Shown here piece by piece: positions 1 through 9,881 of a DNA stretch of 48,073 bases (the first letter of the stretch is position 1; each line of letters starts with the position of its first letter). The DNA is from [Streptosporangium] indianense (GTDB taxonomy: Bacteria; Actinomycetota; Actinomycetes; Streptomycetales; Streptomycetaceae): NCBI RefSeq assembly GCF_021474405.1, contig NZ_JAKEIO010000053.1, forward strand, positions 1 to 48,073, given 5' to 3'. Made by a program: the position numbers and the translations under genes. The notes below the pieces were generated by a model. That model saw nothing but the letters and a program-made list of their open reading frames with translations, searched no databases and had not been told where the DNA came from.

Positions 1-74
1 CGTCCAGGGCCAGTGAACGACGGCGGGCGGGGGTCCGGCGTCCCCCGCCCGCCGTCGTTCACTGGCCCTGGACG
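1..74. terminator. Perfect 33-bp inverted repeat over the 3' end of the first gene
   Basis: Bases 1-33 are the exact reverse complement of bases 42-74, with an 8-base loop (34-41). The right arm contains the stop codon (59-61) and the last codons of the minus-strand multidomain gene. The structure would act as a very strong hairpin for transcripts from either side, so a transcription end is the likely role. It starts at the first base of the window, so the repeat may continue to the left. A stem this long that includes coding sequence is unusual for an ordinary terminator. Confidence 0.7.
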
Positions 75-3000
75 GGCAGCTCCTTCAGCTGGATGTTGCG
101 GAAGGAGACCTGGTCGCCGGCGCCATGGTTCTGCAGGCCGATGTAGCCGTCGGTCAGGCTCCGCTCGGGGTCCTTGTTGGTGAAGTCGTTGATCTTCACT
201 CCGTTGAGGAACACCTGGAGGCGTTCGCGCTGGACCTTGATCTCGTAGGAGTTCCACTGGCCGGGCGGCCGCAGAACCTGGTCACGGGCCTTGATGTTCG
301 CCGACTTGAACGAGTAGACGGAGCCCGTGGTGCGGTCGGGCGCGTCCGTGGCGTCGATCTGGATCTCGTAGCCCTTGTTCACCGCGGACCAGGGGTCGTC
401 GGAGGCGGGGAAGCCCACGAAGATCCCGGAGTTGTCGTCGCCCCGCATCTTCCAGTCGAGCTTGAGGGAGTACGACTTCAGCTCCTTGGCCTGGTACCAG
501 AGCAGGCCCATGCCGCCCTCGGTCTCCAGGGTGCCGTCCTTGACGTTGAACTGTCCGGGTCCGGCCTGCTTCCAGCCGTCCAGGGTCTGGCCGTTGAAGA
601 TCTTCCGGTAGTCCTTGCCGGGCTTGCAGTCCGCCTTGACCTGGCCGGTGGCGTACTGGAGGCCGCCGAGCAGGTGGGCGCGGAAGGCCTCGTCGGCGTA
701 GGACTCCTTGGTGTGGCCGCCGCCGGTGTAGAAGGACCGGCCGCCGCCGTAGCTCTGGCACCAGGCGATCGGGTGGTCGCCCTTCATGGTGCCGCCCTGG
801 TAGGTGGTCTCGTCCAGGGTGGCGAGGACCTTGGCCTTCTCCCGCGGGTTGGTGCGGTAGTTGTACCACTCGTCGGTGCGCTCCCAGGCGTCGCCGAGGT
901 GCGCGGTCGACGGGTGGTCATGGTCCTCGACGCGGACGGTGGCCTTCTGGATGGCCGGGTGGGACTGGAAGTAGGCGCCGACGAGGCCGCCGTAGAACTC
1001 CCAGTCGTACTCGGTGTCTGCGGCGGCGTGGACGCCCAGGTAGCCGCCGCCGTTCTTCACGTAGTTCTCGAACGCCTGCTGCTGCTCGGCGTTCAGCACG
1101 TCGCCGGTGGTGGAGAGGAAGGCCACGGCGTCGTACTTGGCGAGGTTGGCCGTGGTGAACTGCCGTGCCTCCTCGGTGGCGTCGACGGTGATGCCGGCCG
1201 GGCTGCCGAGTTCCTTCAGGGCGGTGATGCCCGCCGGGATGGAGTCGTGCCGGAAGCCGGCGGTCCTGGAGAAGACCAGGACCTTCTTGCCGCCCTTGAA
1301 CGGCTCCGTGGAGAACTCGAAGTCGTCCACGTCGTACAGCGCGCCTTCGCCGCCCTTGAAGACCAGGTAGATGTCGGTGGTCTTCTTCGGCAGTGACCGC
1401 AGCGGCACGTCGACGTTCTGGAACGTCTCCCAGCCGCCGGTGGGCGGGATGTACGCCGAGCCGTGCAGGGGCCCGTCGGGCGAGCCGGTGCGCAGTTCGA
1501 CGAAGCCGCCCGCGCCGCCGGAGGAGGCCCGTACGGTCATCTTCTTCTGCCCGTCGAACCGGTAGGGGCTGAAGGAGATCCAGTCGCCGTCGTTGATGTC
1601 GCCGACGGTCTTGCCGCCGTTGGCGCCGGTCTTGGTGATGACGGAGACGCCCGACTGGGTGGTGAAGTGCTCGCCCTGGCGGTGCAGCGGCTGGAGCACG
1701 GTGCGGGCGGTGCCGGTCAGGGACTCCTGGCCGTTCGCTCCACCGTCGGTGTAACTGGCGCCGACGACGCCGTAGATGTTGGCGTTGGGGTCGTGGCCGC
1801 CGTCGCCGGGGGGCGGTGTCAGGGTGCCCTCGCAGCCCATCTCGCTGGTCAGTTCGTGGGCGTGGGAGTCGTGGCCGAGGCTGTAGGTGACCTTGACCTT
1901 GGAACAGTCGACGGTCTCCTCGGGGTCGGTGACCTTCACCTTGAACGGGACGGGCTTGCCGAAAGCGGCCATGCTGCCGTTGCCCGGGGTTTCGATCGTC
2001 ACCTTCGGCTCGGTGTTGCCGACGACGATCCGGACGCTGGCGTTGCCGGTGTTGCCCTCGGGGTCCTTGGCGGTGAAGGTGGCGCTGTAGGTGCCGACCT
2101 TCTTGTACGTGTGGGTGGGGGTGAGGCCCTCGCCCTTGGTGCCGTCGCCGAAGTCCCAGCCGTAGGTGAGGTTCGTGGAGTCGGCGTCCTTGGCGGAGGC
2201 GGTGAACTTCACCTTGAGGCCGGCCGCGCCGGATGTCCTGTCGGCGCTCACCTCGGCGATCGGGGAGAAGCCGTCCTCGGCGTTCTCGATGCGGTACAGC
2301 GCGGAGTCCTTGTCGCCCTGGAACCAGGAGAGGCCGTAGTCGAGGACGTAGAGGGCGCCGTCGGGGCCGAACTCCATGTCCATGATCTGGGTGCCGGTCC
2401 ACGGGAAGTCGTTGATCTTCGCGACGGAACCGTCCGCGTTCTGCTCGATCCGCTTGATCCAGCGGCGCCCGAACTCGCCGGCGAAGAAGTCCCCGTCGTA
2501 GGCCTCGGGGAACTTCACGCTGGAGTTCAGCCCGGGGTCGTAGCGGTACACCGGCCCGCCCATCGGGGACTCGGAGCCGCTGCCGAACTCGGGCACGGAA
2601 CCGCCGTCGTACGGGATCCAGGCGGCCTGCGCGGGCGGCAGGTCGGTGAGGCCCGTGTTGTGCGGCGAGGTGTTCTTCGGTGCGTCGCAGTCGAACGTCT
2701 CGCCGGACTCCTTGGTGGCGAAGTCGTAGTCGACGTAGGGGTCGTTGTCGCCGGTGCAGAAGGGCCAGCCGAAGTTGGCGGCCTTGGTGACCTTGGCGAA
2801 CTCGACCTGTCCGCCCGGGCCGCGCTTGGGGTCGGCGGCGCCGGCGTCGGGGCCGTAGTCGCCCACGTAGACGGTGCCGGTCTTGTCGTCGACGCTCATG
2901 CGGAACGGGTTGCGGAAGCCCATCGCGTAGATCTCGGGGCGGGTCCTCTCGGTGCCCGGGGCGAAGAGGTTGCCCTCCGGGACGGTGTAGGAGCCGTCCT

Positions 3001-3781
3001 CGGCGACCTTGATGCGCAGGATCTTGCCGCGCAGGTCGTTGGTGTTGCCGGCGCTGCGGCGGGCGTCGAAGGCCGGGTTGCGGTTCGGCCGGTCGTCGAT
3101 CGGGGTGTAGCCGTCGGAGGCGAAGGGGTTGGTGTCGTCGCCGGTCGACAGGTAGAGGTTGCCGTCCGCGTCGAAGTCGATGTCGCCACCGACGTGGCAG
3201 CAGGTGCCCCGGGAGGCCGCGACGTCCAGGACCTTCTTCTCGCTGGACAGGTTCAGCGTGCCGTTGGGGTTGAGGACGAAACGCGAGAGGCGGTTGACGC
3301 CGTCGAACTTCTTGAAGTCGTCGGCGGTGCCGGTCTCCGGGGCGTCGCCCGCGGGGGTGTCCAGCGGCGGGGCGTAATACAGGTAGATCGCCCGGTTGTT
3401 CTTGAAGTCCGGGTCGATGCCGACGCCCTGGAGACCTTCCTCGTCGTGGCTGTACACGTCGAGCTTGCCGGCGACCTTGGTGACGCCGCCCTGGTCGGTC
3501 AGGCGCAGTGTGCCGTCGCGTGAGGTGTGCAGGACGCTGCGGTCCGGGAGGACGGCGAGCGACATGGGCTCACCCGTCTCGGGTTCGCCCTTGGCGAGCG
3601 GCACCTGCTGGAACTGGCCCTCGGCGGCCGCCGGTTCGTCGTGTTCCGGGTGCCCGGGGTGGGCGCCGGCGACGGTGGCGGGGGTTCCGACGGCGAGAAG
3701 CAGGCCGGTGAACAGGGCTACGGTGCTGCGAAGTCCGGTACGCCTGGGGGTGCGGGTGCTGCTGGGTCTGGTTCTGTGCAC
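59..3781 (-). CDS. Secreted multidomain protein: PQQ-type sugar dehydrogenase, PKD, CBM6-like, ThuA and DUF1080 domains
   Basis: 1240 residues with a GTG start behind GGAGGG. Domains read in order: signal peptide (about 1-40, arginine-rich then hydrophobic, ending near AGA); glucose/sorbosone dehydrogenase propeller (about 65-500, with GLQGVGIDPDF, a CCHVGGDIDF segment and MGFRNPFR); PKD domain (about 505-590, WDFGDG); an Ig-like stretch; a CBM6-like domain (about 690-825, GDWISF and a ...DIYLVFKGG end); ThuA-like domain (about 832-1053); and a C-terminal DUF1080/3-keto-disaccharide hydrolase domain (about 1058-1235, FNGQTLDGWK, NSGIFVGF, NHG). The family of the last domain cleaves 3-keto-glycosides, and the propeller oxidises sugars. 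The protein is probably exported. It is the last gene of the ABC/Gfo-Idh/isomerase locus, 136 bp after the isomerase-like gene. Which glycoside is used cannot be read from the sequence. Confidence 0.9.
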   Translation of the reverse strand: MHRTRPSSTRTPRRTGLRSTVALFTGLLLAVGTPATVAGAHPGHPEHDEPAAAEGQFQQVPLAKGEPETGEPMSLAVLPDRSVLHTSRDGTLRLTDQGGVTKVAGKLDVYSHDEEGLQGVGIDPDFKNNRAIYLYYAPPLDTPAGDAPETGTADDFKKFDGVNRLSRFVLNPNGTLNLSSEKKVLDVAASRGTCCHVGGDIDFDADGNLYLSTGDDTNPFASDGYTPIDDRPNRNPAFDARRSAGNTNDLRGKILRIKVAEDGSYTVPEGNLFAPGTERTRPEIYAMGFRNPFRMSVDDKTGTVYVGDYGPDAGAADPKRGPGGQVEFAKVTKAANFGWPFCTGDNDPYVDYDFATKESGETFDCDAPKNTSPHNTGLTDLPPAQAAWIPYDGGSVPEFGSGSESPMGGPVYRYDPGLNSSVKFPEAYDGDFFAGEFGRRWIKRIEQNADGSVAKINDFPWTGTQIMDMEFGPDGALYVLDYGLSWFQGDKDSALYRIENAEDGFSPIAEVSADRTSGAAGLKVKFTASAKDADSTNLTYGWDFGDGTKGEGLTPTHTYKKVGTYSATFTAKDPEGNTGNASVRIVVGNTEPKVTIETPGNGSMAAFGKPVPFKVKVTDPEETVDCSKVKVTYSLGHDSHAHELTSEMGCEGTLTPPPGDGGHDPNANIYGVVGASYTDGGANGQESLTGTARTVLQPLHRQGEHFTTQSGVSVITKTGANGGKTVGDINDGDWISFSPYRFDGQKKMTVRASSGGAGGFVELRTGSPDGPLHGSAYIPPTGGWETFQNVDVPLRSLPKKTTDIYLVFKGGEGALYDVDDFEFSTEPFKGGKKVLVFSRTAGFRHDSIPAGITALKELGSPAGITVDATEEARQFTTANLAKYDAVAFLSTTGDVLNAEQQQAFENYVKNGGGYLGVHAAADTEYDWEFYGGLVGAYFQSHPAIQKATVRVEDHDHPSTAHLGDAWERTDEWYNYRTNPREKAKVLATLDETTYQGGTMKGDHPIAWCQSYGGGRSFYTGGGHTKESYADEAFRAHLLGGLQYATGQVKADCKPGKDYRKIFNGQTLDGWKQAGPGQFNVKDGTLETEGGMGLLWYQAKELKSYSLKLDWKMRGDDNSGIFVGFPASDDPWSAVNKGYEIQIDATDAPDRTTGSVYSFKSANIKARDQVLRPPGQWNSYEIKVQRERLQVFLNGVKINDFTNKDPERSLTDGYIGLQNHGAGDQVSFRNIQLKELPVQGQ

Positions 3782-3841
3782 GAAGTCCCTCCGGGAACGG
3801 GGTGGGCCGTACGGGGTGGGTGCGAAGCGTGCGTGCGGGCG

Positions 3842-3893
3842 CCGGGGTGCGCCGTCACCCCGGAGGTGTGCTGTGCCTTGAGCGCGTCAAGGC
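3842..3893. promoter_or_regulatory. Two adjacent perfect inverted repeats between isomerase-like and multidomain genes
   Basis: CCGGGGTG (3842-3849) pairs with CACCCCGG (3856-3863) across 6 bases. GCCTTGA (3875-3881) pairs with TCAAGGC (3887-3893) across GCGCG. Both lie in the only sizeable gap of the catabolic operon. They could be an attenuating hairpin pair that lowers expression of the downstream secreted enzyme, or operators for a second promoter. No T-tract follows. Confidence 0.45.
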
Positions 3894-3917
3894 AGGTCAG
3901 TGTGGTGAACTTGTGGT

Positions 3918-4916
<999 letters not shown>

Positions 4917-4931
4917 CGGTACAGGCCCTCC

Positions 4932-6143
4932 TCAGACCGCGATCGGCGTGTAGACGGAGTTCTTCTCGGCACTCTCCTCGACCGCCGCGAGCACGCGCTG
5001 CACCTGCAGCCCGTCGGCGAAGGAGGGTTCGGGGCGGCGTCCCTCGGCGATGGCGTGGACGAGGTCGCGGGCCTGGTGGACGAAGGTGTGCTCGTAGCCG
5101 AGGCCGTGGCCGGGCGGCCACCAGGCCTCCAGGTAGGGGTGGTCGGGTTCGGTGACGAGGATCCGGCGGAACCCGGCCTCCGCGCCCGGCTCGGTGGCGT
5201 CGTGGAAGGACAGCTCGTTGAGCCGCTCCAGGTCGAAGGCGAGCGATCCGCGCTCCCCGTTGAGTTCGATGCGCAGGGCGTTCTTGCGGCCGGTGGCGTA
5301 GCGGGTGGCCTCGAAGGAGGCGAGGGCGCCGGAGGGGAAGCGGGCGGTGAAGAGGGCGGCGTCGTCGACGGTGACCTGCCCGGTGCCCGCGGAGGTGACG
5401 GCCGACAGACCGCTCGTGGCACCGGTGGGCAGGGGCCTCTCCCGTACGAAGGTCTCGGTCAGCGCGGAGACACCGGCCAGTGGCTCCCCCACCAGGTGCT
5501 GCGCGAGGTCGACGATGTGGGCGCCCAGGTCGCCCAGCGAGCCGGAGCCGGCCTGCTCCCTGCGCAGCCGCCAGGTCAGCGGGAACGTGGGGTCGACCAG
5601 CCAGTCCTGGAGGTACGTCACGCGCACGTGCCGCAGCGTGCCCAGCCGGCCCTCGGCGACCATGCGGCGGGCCTGGGCGGTGGCGGGCACCCGGCGGTAG
5701 TTGAAGCCGACCATCGCCACCTGGCCGCGCCCGTGGGCCTCCTCGGCCGCCAGCGCCATCGAGGTGGCCTCCTCGACGGTGTTGGCCAGCGGCTTCTCGC
5801 ACAGGACGTGCTTGCCCGCGGCCAGGGCGGCCAGGGCGATCTCGGCGTGGCTGTCGCCGGGGGTGCAGATGTCGACGAGGTCGACGTCGTCCCGTTCGAC
5901 GAGGGCCCGCCAGTCGGTCTCCGTGGACTCCCAGCCGTGCCGGTCGGCCGCGGCCCGGACGGCGGCGGTGTCCCGGCCGCAGATCACGGCCTGCACGGGG
6001 TTCAGCGGCAGGTCGAAGACGCGGCCCGCGGTGCGCCAGCCCTGGGAGTGGGCGGCGCCCATGAAGGCGTAGCCCACCATCCCCACGCGCAGGGGTGGCT
6101 TGCCTTTCTCGGTCCCTTCCGACTGCTGCTGCGGCTGTCCCAT
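4932..6143 (-). CDS. Gfo/Idh/MocA family NAD(P)-dependent sugar oxidoreductase
   Basis: 403 residues from the ATG at 6143, chosen over an in-frame ATG 12 codons upstream because GAGGAGG sits at ideal distance before it. The N-terminal Rossmann fold begins VGMVGYAFMGAAHSQGW and is followed by the EKP motif (CEKPLANTVEEA) that marks the family; the C-terminal half is the usual beta-sheet substrate domain (GDLGAHIVDLAQHL). It probably oxidises or re-reduces a sugar hydroxyl with NAD(H) in the cytoplasm. It sits between the binding protein gene and the isomerase-like gene, so its substrate is likely what the ABC transporter brings in. Substrate unknown. Confidence 0.9.
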   Translation of the reverse strand: MGQPQQQSEGTEKGKPPLRVGMVGYAFMGAAHSQGWRTAGRVFDLPLNPVQAVICGRDTAAVRAAADRHGWESTETDWRALVERDDVDLVDICTPGDSHAEIALAALAAGKHVLCEKPLANTVEEATSMALAAEEAHGRGQVAMVGFNYRRVPATAQARRMVAEGRLGTLRHVRVTYLQDWLVDPTFPLTWRLRREQAGSGSLGDLGAHIVDLAQHLVGEPLAGVSALTETFVRERPLPTGATSGLSAVTSAGTGQVTVDDAALFTARFPSGALASFEATRYATGRKNALRIELNGERGSLAFDLERLNELSFHDATEPGAEAGFRRILVTEPDHPYLEAWWPPGHGLGYEHTFVHQARDLVHAIAEGRRPEPSFADGLQVQRVLAAVEESAEKNSVYTPIAV

Positions 6144-6198
6144 ACGGGTGTCCTCCTCGTCCTGGTCGGGGTGGCGCACGTGGGGGGTGCGGGGTGGC

Positions 6199-7245
6199 TC
6201 ACTTGAAGCCGGTGGACATGTACTGGTCGACGTTGGTCTTGTCGACGACGGCCGAGTAGAGGGTGAGCGACGAGGGGATCTCGAACTCGGCGAGGCCCCC
6301 GATGCCCTTGCTCTGGCCGAGGGCGCGGGCCAGGTCGATCGCGGAGGCCGCCATGGTCGGCGGGTACAGCACGGTCGCCTTGAGGACGCCGTCGTCCTGC
6401 TTGATGGCCTGGAACGCGGAGAGCGCGCCGGCGCCGCCGACCATCAGGAAGTCGTCCCGCCCGGCCTGCTCGATGGCGCGCAGGGCGCCCACGCCCTGGT
6501 CGTCGTCGTGGTTCCACAGCGCGTCGAACGTCGACTGGGCCTGGAGCAGCTGTGCCATCTTGGCCTGGCCGGACTCGACGGTGAACTCTGCGGCCTGCCG
6601 GGCGACCTTCTTGATGTTGGGGTAGTTCTTCAGGGCGTCGTCGAAGCCCTGGGTGCGCTGCTTGGTGAGCTCCAGGTTGTCCAGGCCGGCCAGTTCGATG
6701 ACACGGGCGCCTGACTTGCCCTTGAGCTTCTCGCCGATGTAGTGCCCGGCGTTGAGGCCCATGCCGTAGTTGTCGCCGCCGATCCAGCAGCGGTAGGCCT
6801 GCGGGGAGTTGAAGATGCGGTCGAGGTTGACGACCGGGATACCGGCGCGCATCGCCTTCAGGCCGACCTGGGTGAGGGCCTTGCCGTCGGCCGGCAGCAC
6901 GACCAGGACGTCGACCTTCTTGTTGATGAGGGTCTCGATCTGGCCGATCTGCTGGGCGGTGTCGTTGGAGCCCTCGGTGATCTCCAGGGTGACGTCGGAG
7001 TACTTCTCGGCGCGGCTCTTGGCGTTGTCGTTGATGGCGTTGAGCCAGCCGTGGTCGGCCTGCGGTCCGGCGAAGCCGATGGTGACCTGCTTGCCGGGCT
7101 TGTCGTCGGCGGCCGGCTGGTCGTTGCCGGCCTGCTGGTCCTCGGACTGGGACGGCTCGTTGCTCGTGCACCCCGTGAGGAGGGCACCGGCGGAGACGGC
7201 GGCGGCCCCGAAGAGCAGCCCTCTGCGGCTCGTGATCTCTGGCAT
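6199..7245 (-). CDS. Sugar ABC transporter substrate-binding lipoprotein (ribose/galactose type)
   Basis: 348 residues from the ATG at 7245 (AAAGGG upstream). The N terminus carries a twin-arginine-like SRRGLLF stretch, a hydrophobic core and a lipobox LTGC with the lipidated cysteine at residue 26, so it is a surface lipoprotein, perhaps Tat-exported. The mature part has the periplasmic-binding-protein type 1 pattern (VTIGFAGPQADHGWLNAIND, then an IETLINKKVDVLVVLPADG segment and NLDRIF). It is encoded between the permease and the dehydrogenase of the same operon, and would set the specificity of uptake. Ribose, xylose, galactose or inositol-type ligands are all possible for the family. Confidence 0.92.
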   Translation of the reverse strand: MPEITSRRGLLFGAAAVSAGALLTGCTSNEPSQSEDQQAGNDQPAADDKPGKQVTIGFAGPQADHGWLNAINDNAKSRAEKYSDVTLEITEGSNDTAQQIGQIETLINKKVDVLVVLPADGKALTQVGLKAMRAGIPVVNLDRIFNSPQAYRCWIGGDNYGMGLNAGHYIGEKLKGKSGARVIELAGLDNLELTKQRTQGFDDALKNYPNIKKVARQAAEFTVESGQAKMAQLLQAQSTFDALWNHDDDQGVGALRAIEQAGRDDFLMVGGAGALSAFQAIKQDDGVLKATVLYPPTMAASAIDLARALGQSKGIGGLAEFEIPSSLTLYSAVVDKTNVDQYMSTGFK

Positions 7246-7262
7246 GGCGGTCAACCCTTTCC

Positions 7263-8279
7263 TCAGGTCGTGCTCGCGGTACGGCGCTGGACCAGCACGG
7301 CGGCGACGATGATCGCGCCCTTGGCGATCTGCTGGACGTCGCTCTGCAGGTTGTTCAGGGCGAAGATGTTGGTGATCGTGAAGAAGATCAGGACGCCGAG
7401 CACGGAGCCGGTGATGGTGCCGCGGCCGCCGGTGAGCAGGGTGCCGCCGATGATCGCGGCGGCGATGGCGTCGAGTTCGTAGAGGTTGCCGTTGGTGTTC
7501 TGGCCGGAGCCGGACAGGACGATCAGCAGGAAGGCCGCGATGCCGCAGCACAGGCCGGACAGCAGGTAGAGGTAGAGCCGCTGGCGGCGGACGTCGATGC
7601 CGGCGAGCCGGGCCGCCTCCGGGTTGCCGCCGACGGCGACCGTGCGGCGGCCGAAGGTGGTGCGGTTGAGCACCAGCCAGCCGATGACCGTCACGACGGC
7701 GAACACCAGGACCAGGGGCGGGATGCCGAGGACGTAGGCGTCGCGCTCCCCCAGGTCGAGGACGGACGGCACGGTGACGATCTGGGTCTTGCCGTCGGTG
7801 ATCTGCAGGGCGAGGCCGCGGGCGGAGGCCAGCATGGCGAGGGTGGCGATGAACGGCACCATCGAGCCGTAGGCGATGAGCACTCCGTTGACCAGGCCGC
7901 AGCCGACTCCGACGACGATCGCCGTGAAGAGGATGCCGGCGAAGCCGTACTCCTGGGTGGCGACCGTGGTCGCCCACACCGAGGCGAGGGCGACGATCGC
8001 GCCGACCGACAGGTCGATGCCGCCGGAGACGATGACGAAGGTCATGCCGACGGTGACGACGCCCACCACGGAGGCCTGGGTGAGGACCAGTTGCAGGTTG
8101 CGGGTGTCGAGGAACTCGTCGGGCTTGGTGATGCCGCCGACGACGATCAGCGCGGCGAGCACGCCGAGCAGGGAGAGGGTGCGGACGTCGGCGCGGGCCA
8201 GCAGGCCGCGCCAGGCCGGAGGCCGGTCCTCGGGCACCGTCGCGGTGCTGTCCCGCGGCGGGGAGACGGGCTGCGTCAT
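7263..8279 (-). CDS. Sugar ABC transporter permease (RbsC-like)
   Basis: 338 residues, with about eight to ten hydrophobic segments and the family stretch GMTFVIVSGGIDLSVGAIVALAS in the first third. A second typical region reads ELDAIAAAIIGGTLLTGGRGT. It forms the membrane channel for the neighbouring binding protein and ATPase. The start codon overlaps the stop of the ATPase gene (ATGA, 8276-8279), which indicates translational coupling. Only one permease is encoded, so a homodimer is expected as in other ribose-type systems. Confidence 0.94.
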   Translation of the reverse strand: MTQPVSPPRDSTATVPEDRPPAWRGLLARADVRTLSLLGVLAALIVVGGITKPDEFLDTRNLQLVLTQASVVGVVTVGMTFVIVSGGIDLSVGAIVALASVWATTVATQEYGFAGILFTAIVVGVGCGLVNGVLIAYGSMVPFIATLAMLASARGLALQITDGKTQIVTVPSVLDLGERDAYVLGIPPLVLVFAVVTVIGWLVLNRTTFGRRTVAVGGNPEAARLAGIDVRRQRLYLYLLSGLCCGIAAFLLIVLSGSGQNTNGNLYELDAIAAAIIGGTLLTGGRGTITGSVLGVLIFFTITNIFALNNLQSDVQQIAKGAIIVAAVLVQRRTASTT

Positions 8280-9793
8280 GACGCCGGGCTTCCTTCCATG
8301 ACCAGGTCGAGTACGCGGTGTTCGTCGAGTTCGCGCGCGGGTGCCGTGTGGACGACACGGCCCTCACGCAGCACCAGGACGCGGTCTGCGAGGCCGAGCA
8401 CCTCGGGCACCTCGCTGGAGACCAGCAGCACGGCGAGGCCCTCGTCGGCGAGCCGGCGGATGACCGCGTAGAGCTCGGCGCGGGCGCCCACGTCGACGCC
8501 GCGGGTGGGTTCGTCGAGCAGCAGTACCTTGCAGCCGCGCAGCAGCCAGCGTGCCAGGACGGCCTTCTGCTGGTTGCCGCCGGACAGGGTGCGCACGGGC
8601 ACGGACGGGTTGTCGGGCCGGAGCGACAGCTCGCGGGTGGCGGCCCGGGCGGCTCCGAGTTCGGCGCCCCGGTCGATCCAGCCGCCGCGTGCGAAGCGGG
8701 ACATGGAGGAGACCGACACGTTGCGGGTGACGGACTCCAGCATGAGCAGGGCCTGCGCCTTGCGTTCCTCGGGGGCGAGCCCGAGTCCGGCCCGGACGGC
8801 GGCCCGTACGCTGCCCGGCTTCAGTGCCCGGCCGCCGACCCGTACCTGACCGGTCGTCGGTTTGCGGGCGCCGTAGACGGTTTCGAGGATCTCGGAGCGG
8901 CCTGAGCCGACCAGGCCGGCGAGGCCGACGATCTCGCCCGGCCGGACCTCCAGGTCGAGCGGCTCGAACTCCCCTGGCCGGGACAGCCCTTGGACGGTCA
9001 GGACCGGTTCGCCGGGCGGCGGGGAGACGGGGCGGTCGGGGAAGACGTACTCGACGTTGCGGCCGGTCATCAGGGCGACGACCTCGCCGGTCGGTGTCGA
9101 CTTCGCCGGGAGTCCGTTCGCGACGGCCCGTCCGTCCTTCAGGACGGTCACCCGGTCGCCGATGCGGCGGATCTCCTCCAGGCGGTGGGAGATGTAGACG
9201 ACGGCCACTCCGGCGGCGGTCAGGTCGCCGACGATGCGGAACAGGTTGTCGACCTCGTCCGGGTCGAGTGCGGCGGACGGTTCGTCCATCACGATGAGCC
9301 GCACGTCGTGGGAGAGCGCCCGCGCCATGGACACGATCTGCTGCTGCGCCGCCGACAACTGTCCCACGAGCCGGGCGGGATCGATCTCGGCATGACCGAG
9401 TCGCTTCAGCAGCGCGGCCGTCGACGCCCTGGCCGCCCTCCCCCGCACGACGAAGCCGGCGGTGGTCGGCTCGTGCCCGAGGTGGACGTTCTCGGCGACC
9501 GACAGGTGCTCCACCAGGTCGAGTTCCTGGTAGATAGTGGCGATGCCGAGGCGCATGGCGTTGATCGGCGAGCGGAGGGTGACCTCCTCGCCGCGCCAGC
9601 GGATGCTCCCGGTGTCGGGCTGGTGGGCGCCGGCCAGCACCTTGATGAGGGTGGACTTGCCGGCGCCGTTCTGGCCGAGGAGGCAGTGCACCTCACCGGC
9701 CTGGACGTCCAGGTCGACGCCGTCCAGGGCCCGGACTCCGGGGAACGACTTGGTGATGCCGGACATGCTGAGCAGCGGTGGTTCTGATGCCAT
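8276..9793 (-). CDS. Sugar ABC transporter ATP-binding protein with two nucleotide-binding domains
   Basis: 505 residues in the RbsA/MglA arrangement. The first half has Walker A GQNGAGKST, a signature-like LSAAQQQ and Walker B LIVMDEPSAAL. The second half has a degenerate Walker A (GLVGSGRSE), signature LSGGNQQK and Walker B VLLLDEPTRGVDVGA. This asymmetry is normal for the family, in which one site is less active. It is the first gene of the transporter set, 88 bp downstream of the ROK regulator, and its SD sequence is AAGGGG. Confidence 0.95.
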   Translation of the reverse strand: MASEPPLLSMSGITKSFPGVRALDGVDLDVQAGEVHCLLGQNGAGKSTLIKVLAGAHQPDTGSIRWRGEEVTLRSPINAMRLGIATIYQELDLVEHLSVAENVHLGHEPTTAGFVVRGRAARASTAALLKRLGHAEIDPARLVGQLSAAQQQIVSMARALSHDVRLIVMDEPSAALDPDEVDNLFRIVGDLTAAGVAVVYISHRLEEIRRIGDRVTVLKDGRAVANGLPAKSTPTGEVVALMTGRNVEYVFPDRPVSPPPGEPVLTVQGLSRPGEFEPLDLEVRPGEIVGLAGLVGSGRSEILETVYGARKPTTGQVRVGGRALKPGSVRAAVRAGLGLAPEERKAQALLMLESVTRNVSVSSMSRFARGGWIDRGAELGAARAATRELSLRPDNPSVPVRTLSGGNQQKAVLARWLLRGCKVLLLDEPTRGVDVGARAELYAVIRRLADEGLAVLLVSSEVPEVLGLADRVLVLREGRVVHTAPARELDEHRVLDLVMEGSPAS

Positions 9794-9881
9794 GCGGATT
9801 CCCCTTGGCGGGCGTGCGGGCCGGTTTCAGGGCAGGGCAGAGCAGGGCGCTGTGCTGAGGGAGCCGTGCTGTCGGAGAGGA

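Noticed and set aside
125..3523. Long plus-strand open frames opposite the multidomain gene
   Set aside because: They are low-complexity Val/Gly/Leu-rich translations, the usual by-product of GC-rich codon use on the other strand, with no family signatures.
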